64,000 bases of DNA from Cryptomeria japonica (taxonomy: Eukaryota > Streptophyta > Pinopsida > Cupressales > Cupressaceae): assembly GCF_030272615.1 (NCBI RefSeq), contig NC_081414.1, positions 234,991,733 through 235,055,732 on the forward strand, written 5' to 3'. A model generated the notes under the pieces. It saw only the letters and a program-made list of their open reading frames with translations. It was not told the DNA's origin and did no database searches. Below, in pieces: positions 23,236-35,398 of this stretch. Each line of letters starts with the position of its first letter. Position 1 is the first letter of the stretch. The translations under genes were made by a program, and so were the position numbers.

Positions 23236-25100
23236 AAGGGGAATGACAATTGGTAATGGGAAGGAAGGCCAGAAGGCAAACTAGATTCGATGCTCATCAA
23301 TACCCTCCCAAACTAACGTTGTCAGGGGTTAATTCATTATCGGTGGGGATTAGGAATTATTCTACTGCAATCCCTAATCGACACTCTCCCATTGATCGAC
23401 AAAGCTTTCTTCTTTCCAACCCCTTGCAAGGATAATATAGTCATCCATCTGAACCTCTTCCCCCCAAGATTTTTCAGATGCAAGGTTTACGAGCAATTTC
23501 AATCAGGACCAAAGCGGACCATTCTATCAGAAGTGACCATGGCCTTCTTCAAACAAATTTATACATTCGCATAAAAATCATGGTGGCCACCGAGACTTTA
23601 TCAGGGGGAGAAGTCATCAATGGAATGCTAATCAGAGTAGGCAAGAGGGGTAACCTAGGGCTTCTCCGTCAAAGGCGGATTTCAAGGCCAAGGATGCTCC
23701 CCGAGGCATAAACGATCCTACGCTATCAAGAGCCCACCCAAATCCTGAAGGGAAGCAAGCTGGAAGATCACTGGATCTTAATTCTGCCATTATGGAATCC
23801 CATTGAGACTTTCACTCAGAGTATGGTGTGTTAGTAGCCTGGTATGGACTGGATCCTTCCCTCCATGAAATCGCAGAGTGGTGGGGGGAGAAATGTCCAG
23901 ACTAGGTAAGTATTTCTAACCTAGATAATAATTTCTTGCTAATAATTTGCGATAATAAAATAGTTAAACATGACATTCTCTACGGTAATTTAAGACTTCT
24001 CGGAGGGTAACCTTTTCATTGTATCGATTGGAGGCCCAATTTTAACCCTAGGTGTTACAAACCAAAAAAAATGACTAAGTGGGTTAATATATGCATTATA
24101 CCAGCTGAATATCACTCCCCAAAAATTGTAGATATGATTGGCAACAAGGTGGAATCCTTTCTAGGGTTTGAAGGCATCCTCGATAGCAATTTTGCTAAAG
24201 AAGTTAAAATCCTGGTAGAATTAGACTCAAACATTAGCTTATTAGAACCCTTAGAAATTAAGATGGAGAAAGGAAGGTGGCTCCTTCAGCCAACTTTCAA
24301 CAATGGGGTTATTGATGAAGCAAGTATTATACTTAAAAGGAAACACTCTATCGAGGAACCAAGTAGGGTTGAAAATACTCCAAAGTAGGGAGTCTCTATT
24401 AGACTTAATAAGACAGGCAGTGGTTTCACAATAGTAGCTAATGAGTCCAAAGAGGGCTCTGCCTTAAACCACAGAGGGCTCTGCCTTAAACCATAACCTT
24501 GTCCAAGTAGTTTAGATCCCTAAAATGTCTAAGAGCAAAAGCGAGAACGGGGTGGATAGGGTAACATCAAGTAAAGAAACCCTACGTCAATTTCTAAGAG
24601 AGGCTAAAGAATTGAAGGTGAATGTTATGGAACAAATTGTTCAACTAGATGAAACAGGGCTTGAGCATCAGCCATCATCTCCTATCCTAGAATGTGGGAA
24701 TACTAGAGAACAAGACATGCCCTCAACTTTAAAGGCAACTTATGGGTTACTGGAGGATGATCTCACAATAAATCTAGAGGAAGGAGAAGTAGAAACCATT
24801 GGTTTCCCTCAACTTGATCAAGATATGGAAGGTATAGTAGTAGTAGTTGGGGAGGGAAAGAAAGGTACGCATCTGGTAGAAAGAGGTGTGGGTAGGAACA
24901 AAATAACCATAGAAGGTATGTTTGGCATTTTCCATTCTAGCCCTAGAAGGTCTAAACCAGATTGTGCCAAAATCCCTAAGAGAAGAAGTAGAAAATCTCT
25001 CTCTGACATACGCAATGAACTAGGGGCAGAAATAGATCAGACTAAAATAACTTCTATATTGAATGCAGGGAAGGAGAAGTACCTTCCCACATTGCCATGA
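23236..25100 (+). pseudogene. LINE (L1-type) ORF1, decayed
   Basis: ORF1 of a plant L1-type LINE, an RNA-binding protein of the retrotransposition particle. Around 23790-24060 the frames give WYGLDPSLHEIAEWWGEKC and then IDWRPNFNP. From 24071 they give KWVNICIIPAEYHSPKI and VGLEFEGIL-like text. This is the order of the DUF4283-type domain of plant LINE ORF1 proteins. From 24525 a 191-codon frame gives a charged, low-complexity tail. It is broken by several stops and frame changes. The last stop (TGA, 25098-25100) overlaps the ATG of ORF2 as ATGA. Confidence 0.7.
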
Positions 25101-25887
25101 AAATCATAACATAGAATGTTAGGGTAACACTTATTGAAGCATTGTAATTTTTCAACTAGGGCAGACATTCTCATGTTTCAAGAAACAAAGTTGAATGACT
25201 CTGATTTAGAGGAGTTTAGAAAGAAGATAGGTTGTTGGAGATGGGAAGCGGTATTAGCTGAAGGAGCATCATGAGGGTTGGGCCTGATCATTTGAAACCC
25301 CAAGAGAGTTTATGTGGAAGTAGTACACAAAAATAGATGATGGATCTGATCCGTGGTAAGGAGCTTGAGAAACAATTTATCATTCACTTTATTCAATGTA
25401 TATGGAGCCATCCCTAATCACAAGAAAAGAGAGGTATGGAATGAAATTCCAGGGAGTAGCTGACCTTAAACCCCAATTGGAATAGTATTCTAGGTGGAGA
25501 TTTTAATTCTATCTTAGATCTATCAGAGAAAGCGAGGAGTATAAAGAGAGAACCTCAGTCCTTAATTGACTTTGAAGCCTGGACACAACATCACAATTTA
25601 ATGGACATTAAGATGGATAATGGGGTTTATACTTGGAGTAATAGGAGGGTAGGCTTTTTCCAGATAGTTGAAAAATTGGATAGATTTCTTTTCAAAGGGG
25701 ATATGTCGAAATTCCATCATATCCTCAAAGCATTGATCCTTCCCATCTCAGGATCTGACCACTACCCAATCCAACTATCGCTCTTAGAGGATCATAGACC
25801 CAAGATATGCCCTTTTAAATTCGAGAAGATGTGGATGAAAGAGGACAACTTTGTGGATCCAAACTCTTATGTTTTATGGCTAAATTG
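25097..25887 (+). pseudogene. LINE ORF2 endonuclease domain, decayed
   Basis: Apurinic-type endonuclease domain that nicks the target DNA. It opens MKIIT-NVR, which matches the MKIISWNVRG start typical of plant L1 ORF2, with a stop in place of Trp. Then QETKLNDSD, an FNVYGA-like strand, LGGDFNSILD, GVYTWSNRR and the C-terminal GSDHYPI. These are the usual endonuclease motifs in order. At least five stops or frame changes precede the better preserved stretch at 25601-25887. Confidence 0.85.
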
Positions 25888-26915
25888 AAAGTCATTAAGA
25901 ATAAATTACAGGAGTGGAACAAGAAAGATTTCGGGAACATCTTTGTTATCAAAATCCAAATAGAGGAAGATTTGAAGAGAATGAATGAAATGATGTTGAA
26001 GGACGATATGAATCAGGAGAGCTACCTTAAAGAAAAGGAAATGTTATTAAAGTATGAGGACATTCTATCCAAAGAGGAAATCTTCTGGAGACAACGATCG
26101 AGAGAGACTTGGCTTTTGGACATAGTTAGAAATACAAATATTTATCATAACATTGCCAAAGCTAGGAATAATGTCAACAATATTACTAAATTAAAAGAAT
26201 GCTACAGATAGAATCCTAGAAGACCCAGAGGACATTTCTAGGGTCATGGTAGATTTGTTTCAAGGAATCCTTAACAATGAAGAGGTTTTTGATCTAGAAG
26301 CCTAGTCTAGTCTGCTCAATAATATACCTAAAGTGGTAACCACTGATCAAAACAAGATTCTATTGAGAACATTTTCTAAGGAAGAAATAGAATCATCCAT
26401 TAACCAAGTCCATCTGGATAAGGCCTCTGGCCCGGATGGATTCCCTGCTTGCTTTTTCCAAATGTGTTGGCATTTCCTTGGAGATGAGATGGTGGAGGCC
26501 CTGGAGAGCACAAGGAATTCAAGGAGATTTTTGAGAGAAATTAATAATACCTTCATTGCACTCATTCCCAAAGTAGAGAAGTCTATGAATCTAGATGACT
26601 ACAAACCGATTTCCTTATTTAATACAGTATATAAGGTTTTGTCCAAAGCTCTAGCGAACAAAATGAGAGGGCTACTTCCCTACTTAATAGCAGAAGAGCA
26701 ATCGGGTTTTGGCCTTGGCAGGTCCATCTACGATGGGGTAATTATTGCCCAAGAAGCAATCCACTCTATCCAACAAAATCTCTTGCCCTGCATGTTGGAC
26801 AAGCTTGACATTAAAAAAAGACTATGTTAAGGTGGATTGGAGATTCCTTTGCAAGTGTCTATAGGCCTTTGGTTTCGCTAAACAATGGATTAATATGGTT
26901 TTCGAAATCATACAT
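25888..26915 (+). pseudogene. LINE reverse transcriptase, truncated
   Basis: The linker and start of a LINE reverse transcriptase. Seen are LLRTFSKEEIESSINQ, LDKASGPDGFPACFFQMCW, FIALIPKVEKSMNLDDYKPIS, YKVLSKALANKMR and EEQSGFGLGRSIYDGV. A weak continuation (KVDWRFLCK, FGFAKQWI) runs to about 26915. The catalytic YADD block, the rest of ORF2 and the poly(A) tail are missing. LINEs are usually truncated at the 5' end, so loss of the 3' end points to a later deletion. Confidence 0.88.
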
Positions 26916-27885
26916 CCTGATTTTTGTTGAAATCATACATTTTTTAGAAAATATAATGATTTAAGCTTTAAGAGGTCCCATTTGAAGTAATTAATTGAAG
27001 AGAGTTAGATCAAATCCTCTTAGATCAATTTTTTTTGGATAGAACCTCTCCACTTCTAAATTATACTTGCAATGGAGTCTCCTTATCTATCAAATATTGA
27101 TAAAAATCCAATTTTACATTAGCTTTTTGGGGGGTCAAATGAATTCATTTAGAAGTTTTATTTTTTTAAGTATTTGGTCCTTATTATAAGCTTTTCAAAT
27201 AGTATAATTTTTAATATATTTAATTTCATTAATTTATTTTTTATTTTATTTCTTATGAATGTAGGTTCTTCACCGAACACAAACTTCGTTGTTCAATGCA
27301 TTGGAAAAAATAGTAAACTAATTAAAAAAAAATCTGAAAAATATATATGCACTGGGTATTGAAGTCTTCTTTCTAACAAAAAAAAAGATTTTGATATATA
27401 TAGAACAAGTTATGTGTTAAAACGTACACCTATATCTAAATTATAATTAGTAAGACTTCAAAACTTAATAAAATGAAAAATATTCAACATATCACTATCA
27501 AACCAACTGCATGCCTTGGGTATTGATGTTACAAACTAAAATTCAAAAGAATTAAGTTTTTATCATTTATATTAAAAAAGTTATGCATTTCAGGATGCAC
27601 TTCACTCTTAAAAAATGTTGTTTGCTATAAAAAATACTTTTTGAGGGAGATGGAAAAATCAATAAAATTTTATTCAAAAAAATTTGAAAAAAATATATTT
27701 AGAATCTACAAGCAAGATGTTACAAATCACTAGTTTACATCATCTTCAAATTCTTAATGGTTTAAAAGTTATAGGTGTTGGAAAGTGAAGGTTTTTTCTA
27801 AAATGTTCATCTAAGTGTCAAACTTGATCAAAAAGTAGGAATCACTAGTTTACATATGTATGTATGTACCCCGTCCCCCCCCCCG

Positions 27886-27931
<46 letters not shown>

Positions 27932-28030
27932 TTTTTAATTGTATAGTCGAGCACTTTTAGATCTCTTGATTTATTTCTAATATGTTTAGGCTTTAGATAT
28001 ATCTTGGTTGGTTAGGGTTAGGCGCAAATA
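26916..28030. other. AT-rich intergenic DNA
   Basis: No gene seen. It contains a compound microsatellite at 27874-27930. The short frame at 27174-27362 is low-complexity Phe/Ile/Asn text and not credible. Confidence 0.6.
27874..27930. repeat. Compound microsatellite C-run, (CA)n, (TA)n
   Basis: A run of C, then CA repeats at 27889-27916, then TA repeats to 27930. Confidence 0.95.
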
Positions 28031-28409
28031 AAATGGCAGAATCTCTCTCTTATTTGAAGGACTTATTTGGAGAAAGCAGCAAAATAAGGAATTAAATTTT
28101 TAGGCTACTCGGCTATTATAATTAATAAAACGTACCTGTTAATGATTGCATGGATTTAAGTCGGGTGATCTCGGCGTGAGTATCTATAGGTGAGCGCTAG
28201 CAATGATTTTTGATTTTACAAAGCAAATAGTTTCCCACTTGACTCCCTTGCACACATGCCAAGGTAGTCTTTAGCGAGGGTGTTCTCAGTTAGATTAATT
28301 ACAATCATTAAAGGGTAGTGTTGGTTACTTAAAGGAACAATGTAGAAGGTTTCTCAGTATTACTAAATCGAGCATCGAGAGTTCTTGAGCTTGTAGAGCA
28401 AAGGAAATT

Positions 28410-28683
28410 ATGGAGTCTCATATTGCTCTCCCGGATGAGAATTGCAGAATGATGGTGTTTAGAGGAAAGGTCAAATCAGAGAGGTGGTGTAGGATACTCA
28501 ACGAGATTGATGATCTAGCAAGTAGAGCGGTGCAAGTGATTATGAGGAAAGAGTATGTTAACTATGATTATAGGTTTAGGACATTCCTACAACTTTTGTC
28601 GTAATTCTCCTGCTAATAAAAATCCCCAAGCCGGAGGCAAATCAATTATGCAGAAAAGTATTTAAAGAAGATTTGCTAAAAGG
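28410..28683 (+). pseudogene. Unknown decayed reading frame, part 1, cut by element B
   Basis: ATG at 28410 opens 64 codons of ordinary-looking protein (MESHIALPDENCRMMVFRG, then RWCRILNEIDDLASRAVQ), then a stop. In another frame coding-like text continues towards the insertion site (NSPANKNPQAGGKS). I do not recognise the family. Element B is inserted 75 bases further on, and coding-like sequence resumes right after B. It is probably a dead gene or an unrecognised transposon gene rather than a live host gene. Confidence 0.45.
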
Positions 28684-28688
28684 CTTAG
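28684..28688. repeat. Target-site duplication of B, left copy
   Basis: CTTAG immediately before the TG of the 5' LTR, identical to the five bases after the 3' LTR. Confidence 0.93.
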
Positions 28689-30139
28689 TGTAGATGTATA
28701 AAAATGACCATGTTCCTAAATGAATATTCAATGTTCATTTTATTCTCATTCCTCTATTTAGTTAAATCTAATCACCCACATTCTTCTATTTAATAAAATA
28801 AATTATTCAATTTATTTAGTTAAATTCACTTAGGCCATTTATGTCATTTAATTGAATAAATCATTTTATTTAATTAAATTCATTCTCCTTACTTTTTAAT
28901 TAAATTTACATTTAATTAATAGTTTACCCCAATTGAATAAATCTAATTTATTTAATTTCCCAACTTGCAACCAAATTGAAATAAAGCAATTATCCCTCAT
29001 CCACTGGCATAATCCTACATCTCCCACTTGCATCCTAACCCTATTCCTAATTTCTTCTAGAATCCACCTAATCCTAATCAATTAACCTAAACCCATCCAT
29101 TATCCCTTTTCCCTAAATTTGAGGAGCTCACTTCTCAAATTTGGAGTAAAGTCTTCAAAAGGCATTAAAGCCTTTATGCCTTCAACAAGCTAACTTGTTG
29201 AATACCCCCAAATTTGGAAGGACTCTTAAAAATTTGTCCCCAAAGTCTTCAAACCATTAATGGTTAACTAACCCTTAGTGGCATGGTTAGAGACTTTTTC
29301 CTAACTCAACCTTCATCTAACCCAGGGGTCTCATCAAGCATTCATTGCTTTGACCATGGTTATCCCTTTAACCTTTGTACAAGAGTTTACCCTTTGGGTA
29401 AAAGCTTTATCCATTGGATAACCCTAACCTAACCTTAACCCTTACCTTCTAAGGTAACCATGAGGTCTTCTCAAGCATTTAATGCTTCTTTCATCTCCTC
29501 TCAAGCAATCTTATGTTGACAATTGTCACCATTTCATTGGTGAAAAATGTAAACATGGATTGATAACTTTCAATCCTGACCCTTGATTAACTCCTTCAAT
29601 CTTGACCATCCATTGCCCTATTTTCACTATAAATAGAGCTCTCATTCCTCCATTTTAAGGATCCATGCAAGCTTTTAGTATCTCATTTATGCTCAAATTT
29701 ATCAATACATCTAGCTTCTCTTTGTAATAGGAATTAATCTAATAAGCATTTTAGACTATTTCCTTTATCATTAGCTTAAATCATTAACTAGTATATCATG
29801 TTAGGATAGTATTGCTACTAACCTTGTCATCTTATAATCTAGTTTACTTCATTTGTAAAATCATGTATAGATAGGATGCATTTCAGGCTAAAATAAATCT
29901 AAAGCATCCCTCGTTCTTGCATTCGTCATCCCTAAGTCACTTTGCTTAATGATCTGAGAGCAAAGGCATTGGCTTGAGGGACCTTGTGAGATAGAGAACC
30001 ATGGAACCTACCTTGGGAAGTTGAGTCATTCTTCATGACTCCATAACTTGCACCAAGAAGTCATGTGGATGTGTGGACAAGTCTCTTTGAACACATTTTT
30101 CACATTTTAAGTTTCATTGACCCACTTTTCCCGCACACA
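28689..30139 (+). repeat. 5' LTR of element B
   Basis: 1451 bp, TGTAGATG...CGCACACA. It aligns from end to end with the 1452-bp 3' LTR. By eye the two differ at roughly 2-3 % of positions, with more differences in the first 500 bases. It has AAATAAAT-type blocks, a TATA box and a downstream region as in A2 and C. Confidence 0.95.
29628..29635 (+). promoter_or_regulatory. TATA box of the B 5' LTR
   Basis: TATAAATA followed by GAGCTC; the 3' LTR has the same box at 46515-46522. It would start the sense transcript. Confidence 0.72.
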
Positions 30140-30143
30140 TTTC

Positions 30144-30170
30144 CGGCGCCCACCATGGGGCTCGACCCCA
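30144..30170 (+). other. Primer-binding site of B, lysine tRNA type
   Basis: CGGCGCCCACCATGGGG and the next bases CTCGACCCCA are complementary to the 3' end and T-arm of plant tRNA-Lys(CUU), as I recall that tRNA, with a few mismatches including the first base. It starts four bases after the LTR end. Confidence 0.75.
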
Positions 30171-30247
30171 TTAATCAAATCAGTTTTTGAATATAATCAT
30201 TTTTGCAGGTACGCAGGAAATAGGAATCGGCGTGTGGGGAACATCCC

Positions 30248-30486
30248 TTAGCACATCTGGTTAATCTTCCAACGCATCTGGCTCACTATTTAGCACGTGG
30301 GACTCATTCCTCAGTGCGTGTAGACCATAACTTAGTGCATCAAATTTATTGACATTTTCATGTAGGTCTCAGCGTGGAAAAACAACAGAGAAGCACATTT
30401 CAAAAATAGTTCAGCACATCGAGTCTGTCCGATAGCGCATCCTAGTTATTATGTAGCGCGTACAGTCTTTTCTGTAGCGCATCACA
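30248..30486 (+). repeat. B leader word cluster 1 (TAGCGCRT)
   Basis: About eleven copies and variants of TAGCGCGT / TAGCGCATC, such as GATAGCGCATC, TGTAGCGCGT and TTAGCACGT, with unrelated spacers. A donor-like CAG-GTACGC lies just upstream, at about 30206-30213. Confidence 0.8.
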
Positions 30487-31234
30487 GATAGAAAACAAAA
30501 ATAAAAATTGTAATTGAGTTTATATTTAGACTTTTTGAAGTCCACAAAAGCTTGTACTTTTCTAACTACTTTGGTGGGTATTTTATAGGGTTTTCTGACA
30601 TCTTATTGCAAGGAGGAGCTTAATGTTATTTTAGAATTATAAATAGTTTAAATTTTTACTAACTTATTTAATTTAGTTAAAATTTAAAGTCTTTTTAATT
30701 CTTGTTAAATAAAATTGAACTCACCTTATTTGGGCTATAAAAAGAACCACAAAAACAATATTTTCTTGCTTTTTCTAGAAGAGAAATTTTCAACTGGGCT
30801 CTAAAAAGAACAAAGCAATTTTTCCATTTTTGCAAACAAAGGTGTTTAAAAAGAACTTCACCATCCTTTGGTGCATAAAAGGATCCACTTCAAGTTTTTG
30901 CAAAGTAAAAGAATCACACCTGTCCAAAATCATTTGCAACTAAAGAGGGAAGATCTTCCTCTTTCGATTGATTTCTTTTGTTGACCAAACATCGAATTTG
31001 CTTTGTTGACTAGTTCTTTTTCATAGATCAGAAAATCATTGCCTTAAAAGGATAAAATAAACACCATGTTTTCATGGAGCAACATCTCCATATTGATTTT
31101 AACAAATCATTGTCTTGAAAGATAAAAAGAACCTTGTTTGCCTTGTCTCGAAAGTGGAAGGAATATGCTCTCCCCTTACCTGGGTGATCAAAAAGCCAGA
31201 CCACTCTTACGCTTTCAGTCATATTGCATTAAAT

Positions 31235-31372
31235 CCTTTAGCAGGCCTGCCTTCCCGAGGGGTTGAAAAACTCTTAAAGCCATTTTTGGCCGGTGTGAAG
31301 GGAACGACCTAAGTGGGAAACGACTTTGAAGCCAAGTGTTCCAACCCACTATAATCAAAAGTGGAAAGTGAC
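31235..31372 (+). other. Conserved leader block of B
   Basis: Noncoding segment with GGCCTGCCTTCCCGAGG, GGGAACGACCTAAGTGGG and TTCCAACCCACT. It is shared in order with A1 (2380-2485) and in part with C (about 63090-63150, inverted). It lies between the two word clusters, as in A1. Confidence 0.6.
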
Positions 31373-31993
31373 GAAAGTCCTTTTAAACGGTTGCGCGCAA
31401 CGATTAGCCTTCCCCCAGTATCCTTGAGATACGTAAAGCCTTTGTTCTAAAGGTTGGGAAGCCTCCTGAGGGATTTTATCACTGACGGCCGAATGGGAAA
31501 CCTTATTAAGAAATTTAGCATAGAAACTTTGAGCCGAGTTAGTATCCAGACATTTGTAATATCATAGTGCAAGGGTGGGGAAGAATGCACCCCCAAGATC
31601 GCTCACCATATATCTCCCAAGATAACTACTCAATTGTGAAGCAATTCACTTTGAGTTAATTTCTGGCAAAAGGCAAAAAAATGGGCGCCCCCTAGGGGGT
31701 GACACGACTGTTTGAGCTGATGGAGTATCGATACTAGTGGGCTATGATATTGCTTATGACCCTTGAATAAAGAGTCTAACTAAAGTGCATGTTGTATCTA
31801 AACCTGTCAAAACATTGAGGATTTGAACACATCCTCGTAGAACATACACTCATTATTTAGATTAAGCAAAATGGTTGTCTCTTTGGTGCTGTGTCTTCAT
31901 TTGTTACTTCAGAAAATCATCTATCATCACTGAAAACTCAAAACAAAATTACAAAAATTGCAGAAAAGCAACCAAGTCAAAATATCAGGGCAG

Positions 31994-32340
31994 TTTAGCG
32001 CGTAGAAACTATCATTTAGCGCATTCGACCTTTACCTTAGCGCATTAGGGCTTAACGTTAGCGCTTCATAAAAATCCAAAGCTGGCAGTTTAAAGCAGCA
32101 CCTTTTGAAAATAGTCTGGCGCGTTGAAGCCTTAGCTTAGTGCGTGGAGATCAAACTTTAGCGCGTAGAGATCAACAATTAGCATGTTGGTGGCCCATAT
32201 TAGTGCATAACCTTTTGAACCAAGACAAAATCAGAGAAATCCAATTAGCGCGTCATAGGGGGCAGCATAGCATGTGGGGTCTTTTCTCTAGCGCATTAAG
32301 GACTTTCTGTAGTGCATTGTGTCTTTGTCTTAGCGCGTAG
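31994..32340 (+). repeat. B leader word cluster 2 (TAGCGCRT)
   Basis: About 15 copies and variants, e.g. TTTAGCGCGTAG, CTTAGCGCATTAG and ATTAGCGCGTCA, all in the same orientation, shortly before ORF1. The word matches cluster 1 and, on the opposite strand, the cluster in the antisense gene's intron (44563-44985). Confidence 0.85.
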
Positions 32341-32803
32341 CCAAAACTAGGAAAAACAGGGCGCAAAACAGAGGTCATTTTTTAAAAAAATGAAAACAAT
32401 TTCAGGAGCTTTCCTTCCTTAGCCTGAACTTCATCAAACAAAAAACCAAAACAAAGTATCCAAAAATATTCTCAAAATAAGTTTTCCGTTGAACAAAGTT
32501 GTCCAAAATTTGAAAACTAGTCACAAGATAACACAAGTCTCTTATCAAAATCAGGAAACCTCATCACAAGTATCAAACATGTCCTTCAATCAAATGGATT
32601 TCTATCCCAAAACAAACTTGTTTTAAAACTTCAAGTTGTCAAATCGAGTTTCCATATCGGGAAAGCTCGAATTCCATATCATTTGACACGCTTTGTCGTG
32701 AGGGGGCATCTAAACCTTCACTTTGATAAAGTAAAACTTGAGTTTCCAAAACAAGCTAAACTAAATCAAAAACAAATCAAAGGAAACCATTGATCGCTTG
32801 TGC

Positions 32804-33190
32804 ATGACTAATCCTCATATTCTGAGAAGAAAGAACATTTATCATAACACTAAGTTGAAGAAACAACAACCCAGTTCTCTGAAACTTGTCAAACAGAATA
32901 ATTTTTTATACATCAGTCGCCAACTCTTCAAATCTCATCGAACATTCCTTCATCATATGCACTTGTATCTTCAAGACAAAACAAACGAATTTGACAAGGA
33001 ACCATTGAGGAGTAGAGCATTTTGTCAAAAGTCAACATTCAGTCAACGCCTGAATCAAGGAGGAAAGATCAATCCGACCTTCCTTCCTGAGGAGTGCATC
33101 ACTTACAACATACCCCGATTTGAATCACCAACCCCTAAACAAAACATCGAAGAGGAGTTCGTTCCTTTTGTCACAGAAAGCTTTTATTAG
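32804..33190 (+). CDS. B ORF1: conserved small protein upstream of gag
   Basis: A 128-codon frame from ATG 32804, with its only stop at the end. It shares most of its length with an ORF in element C (61911-62276, minus). Common stretches include HILR, a RTFLHHMHLYLQDKTNEFD-type block (HRVFLHRMRLYLQGKTNEFD in C), RAF and NQGGKINP. Both copies kept the frame while their gag-pol decayed. Basic, with no motif I recognise. Ogre elements also have an ORF of unknown function before gag. A longer start at 32798 would need a non-ATG codon, so the shared ATG was chosen. Confidence 0.65.
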   Translation: MTNPHILRRKNIYHNTKLKKQQPSSLKLVKQNNFLYISRQLFKSHRTFLHHMHLYLQDKTNEFDKEPLRSRAFCQKSTFSQRLNQGGKINPTFLPEECITYNIPRFESPTPKQNIEEEFVPFVTESFY

Positions 33191-35398
33191 ATTACTCGCT
33201 CTCAACGAAACAAACAAAACGAAATGCAACCAGAGTCTAGCATGAATCAAAGATTATCAAATCCTATTGAGTGTCTGAATCTAGAGGACACCGAAATTTC
33301 TTAGGAACTCCTCCAAGAATGTCAAGAAAGTGCTTCATTTCAAAAACTTGTGGAAAGACTCATGGAGAGCGACAAAGAAAAATATCTACTCATGCTCACA
33401 AGCAAAGGAGTTAAACTTCCTGAAGACTTTGACACTGACATTTTTAGAACAAGGTCTCAACATTATGATTATCAAGAATGACAAAGAGAGGAAGAAGCCC
33501 ATGACCCTGAATAAAACATACATGAGAAAAATCTACCAGAACAGAACTTGCCCGAGCAAGATATCCCTGAGAAAAACATCCCCGTGCCAAACATACCATT
33601 CCACACACCATTTCAGCTTAGAACGAATACAAGGGAAGAACCCTTCCCTCGGCAAAATAATGCACCTTTGATTACTCTCACTCAACAAATGCAAATGTTA
33701 CAAAGACAAATGCAAGACATGCAACAAGGGACAACAGTACGGTACTCCTTAACTGAAATTTATCCTTATCCTTTTGACAGATGATTAAACATGGCGCCTT
33801 TTCCCCCAAACTCAGACATTCCCAAATTTGACAAATATGATGGGAGAAGTGATCCCCGTGATCATGTTCGGGAATTTTGTACCATGAGTCTTGAATTCTC
33901 CCATAATGACACCTATTTGATGAGGTTATTCCCAAGAAGCTTGGGAGGACAAACAATGGAATGGTTATCCAAAATCACACATCCTGTTAGATCATTCGAT
34001 GAATTAGTCAACAAATTCATAACTCAATAGTCCTATAACATTCAGCACGCTATCACCATGTTAGATGTCTGTAACACCAAATAGAAAAACAATGAAACAT
34101 TCATGGTATTCCTTCAATGTTGGCGGCGTATGGTTTTGAGATATCCTCGAGATGTGCCTGAAAAAGAAAAGATGGAGATTTTCATCGACAACTTGAATAG
34201 TGAGATGAGTTACATACTCAAACTTCAATGCATACCATCTTTTGCCAAATTGATTGAAAATGGCATCCAAGTAGAAGAAGCATGTGTCAAGAAAGGAACA
34301 TTAATATTCTTCAAAGAAGGAACAAGTTCATCTAATTACAACAACCAAAACAACAACAACTTAGACAAATCCAAATTCTAGACCAGAAACAAAAACACTA
34401 GAAATGAAGGGGGAAATGAATAAAATGATCCAAAATCCAAGCAACCCATGCTAGCGTTATCAGGTAATCCTCAAGCTACAAAGAATCCCAAAGGTGTTAA
34501 CCAAGGTACTAATACTCTTGCACCAAATACCAATCAAGATCAACTCAACACAAACAACACCAACAATAACCAAAACAATAATACCAATCGAGGACCTAAT
34601 CCAAACTCATGAGGTAATGAAAACAACTTTCCAAAACACATTTACACACCACTAGGGCAATCACTGGAGTCAGCATTCAAAGAACTCCTGGCAAACAAAA
34701 TTATCTCCTTACCAGCGATCAACAACTTTGAACCACAAATCAAACCACCCTGGTGGAATGACTCACACTTTTGTGATTTTCATCGCAACAAAGGTCATCA
34801 AACAAATGATTGCATGAGATTAAAAAACATTGTTCAAGACATGATTGATAGAGGTGATTTGACAGTCGATGGTCTCAAGACAAATGGTGACCATGGAGCC
34901 TTTAAAAATCCTCTTCCAAACTACAACAAGGATGGAGCTTCAACCTCGAACAATACACATGGAGCTCGTATCAATCACATATACAATAACACCATCAATC
35001 ATATATCAGCTGAGGACAATCAAGTCAACATTATCACGATCAAGGACAAGCATGAACATGAATCCGTCAACGTAACAACCAAAGCTCAAAAATATGTCTT
35101 GAAAGGGCATATGTCAATAGCAAACACCATACCCAAAATTCAATATGATCTAGTCAGTCAACTGTGCAAAACTCATGCTCAAATATCTATACTGGAGTTA
35201 TTGAAACTTTCACCAAAACACAAAGACATCTTGGAACAAGCGTTATTGGAAACAAATGTACCTCAAGATCTAGATGCTGACAAATTCCAAGCCATGGTAG
35301 CTCATATGATAGGGCCTCATAACCTCACTTTTTCTGAGCATGATAATATCTCATTGAGCCATGCACACAATACTCCACTCCACATTGAAGTCAGTGTC
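33191..35398 (+). pseudogene. gag: B gag, broken
   Basis: One frame runs from ORF1 through gag, protease and most of pol, interrupted only by stops until about 39960. Early gag gives ITRSQRNKQ without an ATG (A1 and C start M-x-x-TRS), then LVERLMESDKEKYLLML. The gag domain gives KYDGRSDPRDHVREF, TYLMRLFPRSLGGQTMEWL and MVFLQCWRRM. The knuckle CDFHRNKGHQTNDC-like region is near 34770-34810. Stops include 33302, 33480, 33782, 34029, 34081 (Gln in A1 and C), 34379, 34421 and 34610. The Asn-rich linker NNQNNNN is typical low complexity. Non-functional. Confidence 0.87.

Noticed and set aside
30144-30170. A tRNA-like sequence at the B PBS
   Set aside because: It is only complementary to a tRNA 3' end; no cloverleaf or tRNA gene is present.
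31994-32340. Resemblance of word clusters to a CRISPR array
   Set aside because: The repeats are only 8-11 bases, imperfect and irregularly spaced, no cas genes are present, and the DNA is plant retrotransposon.
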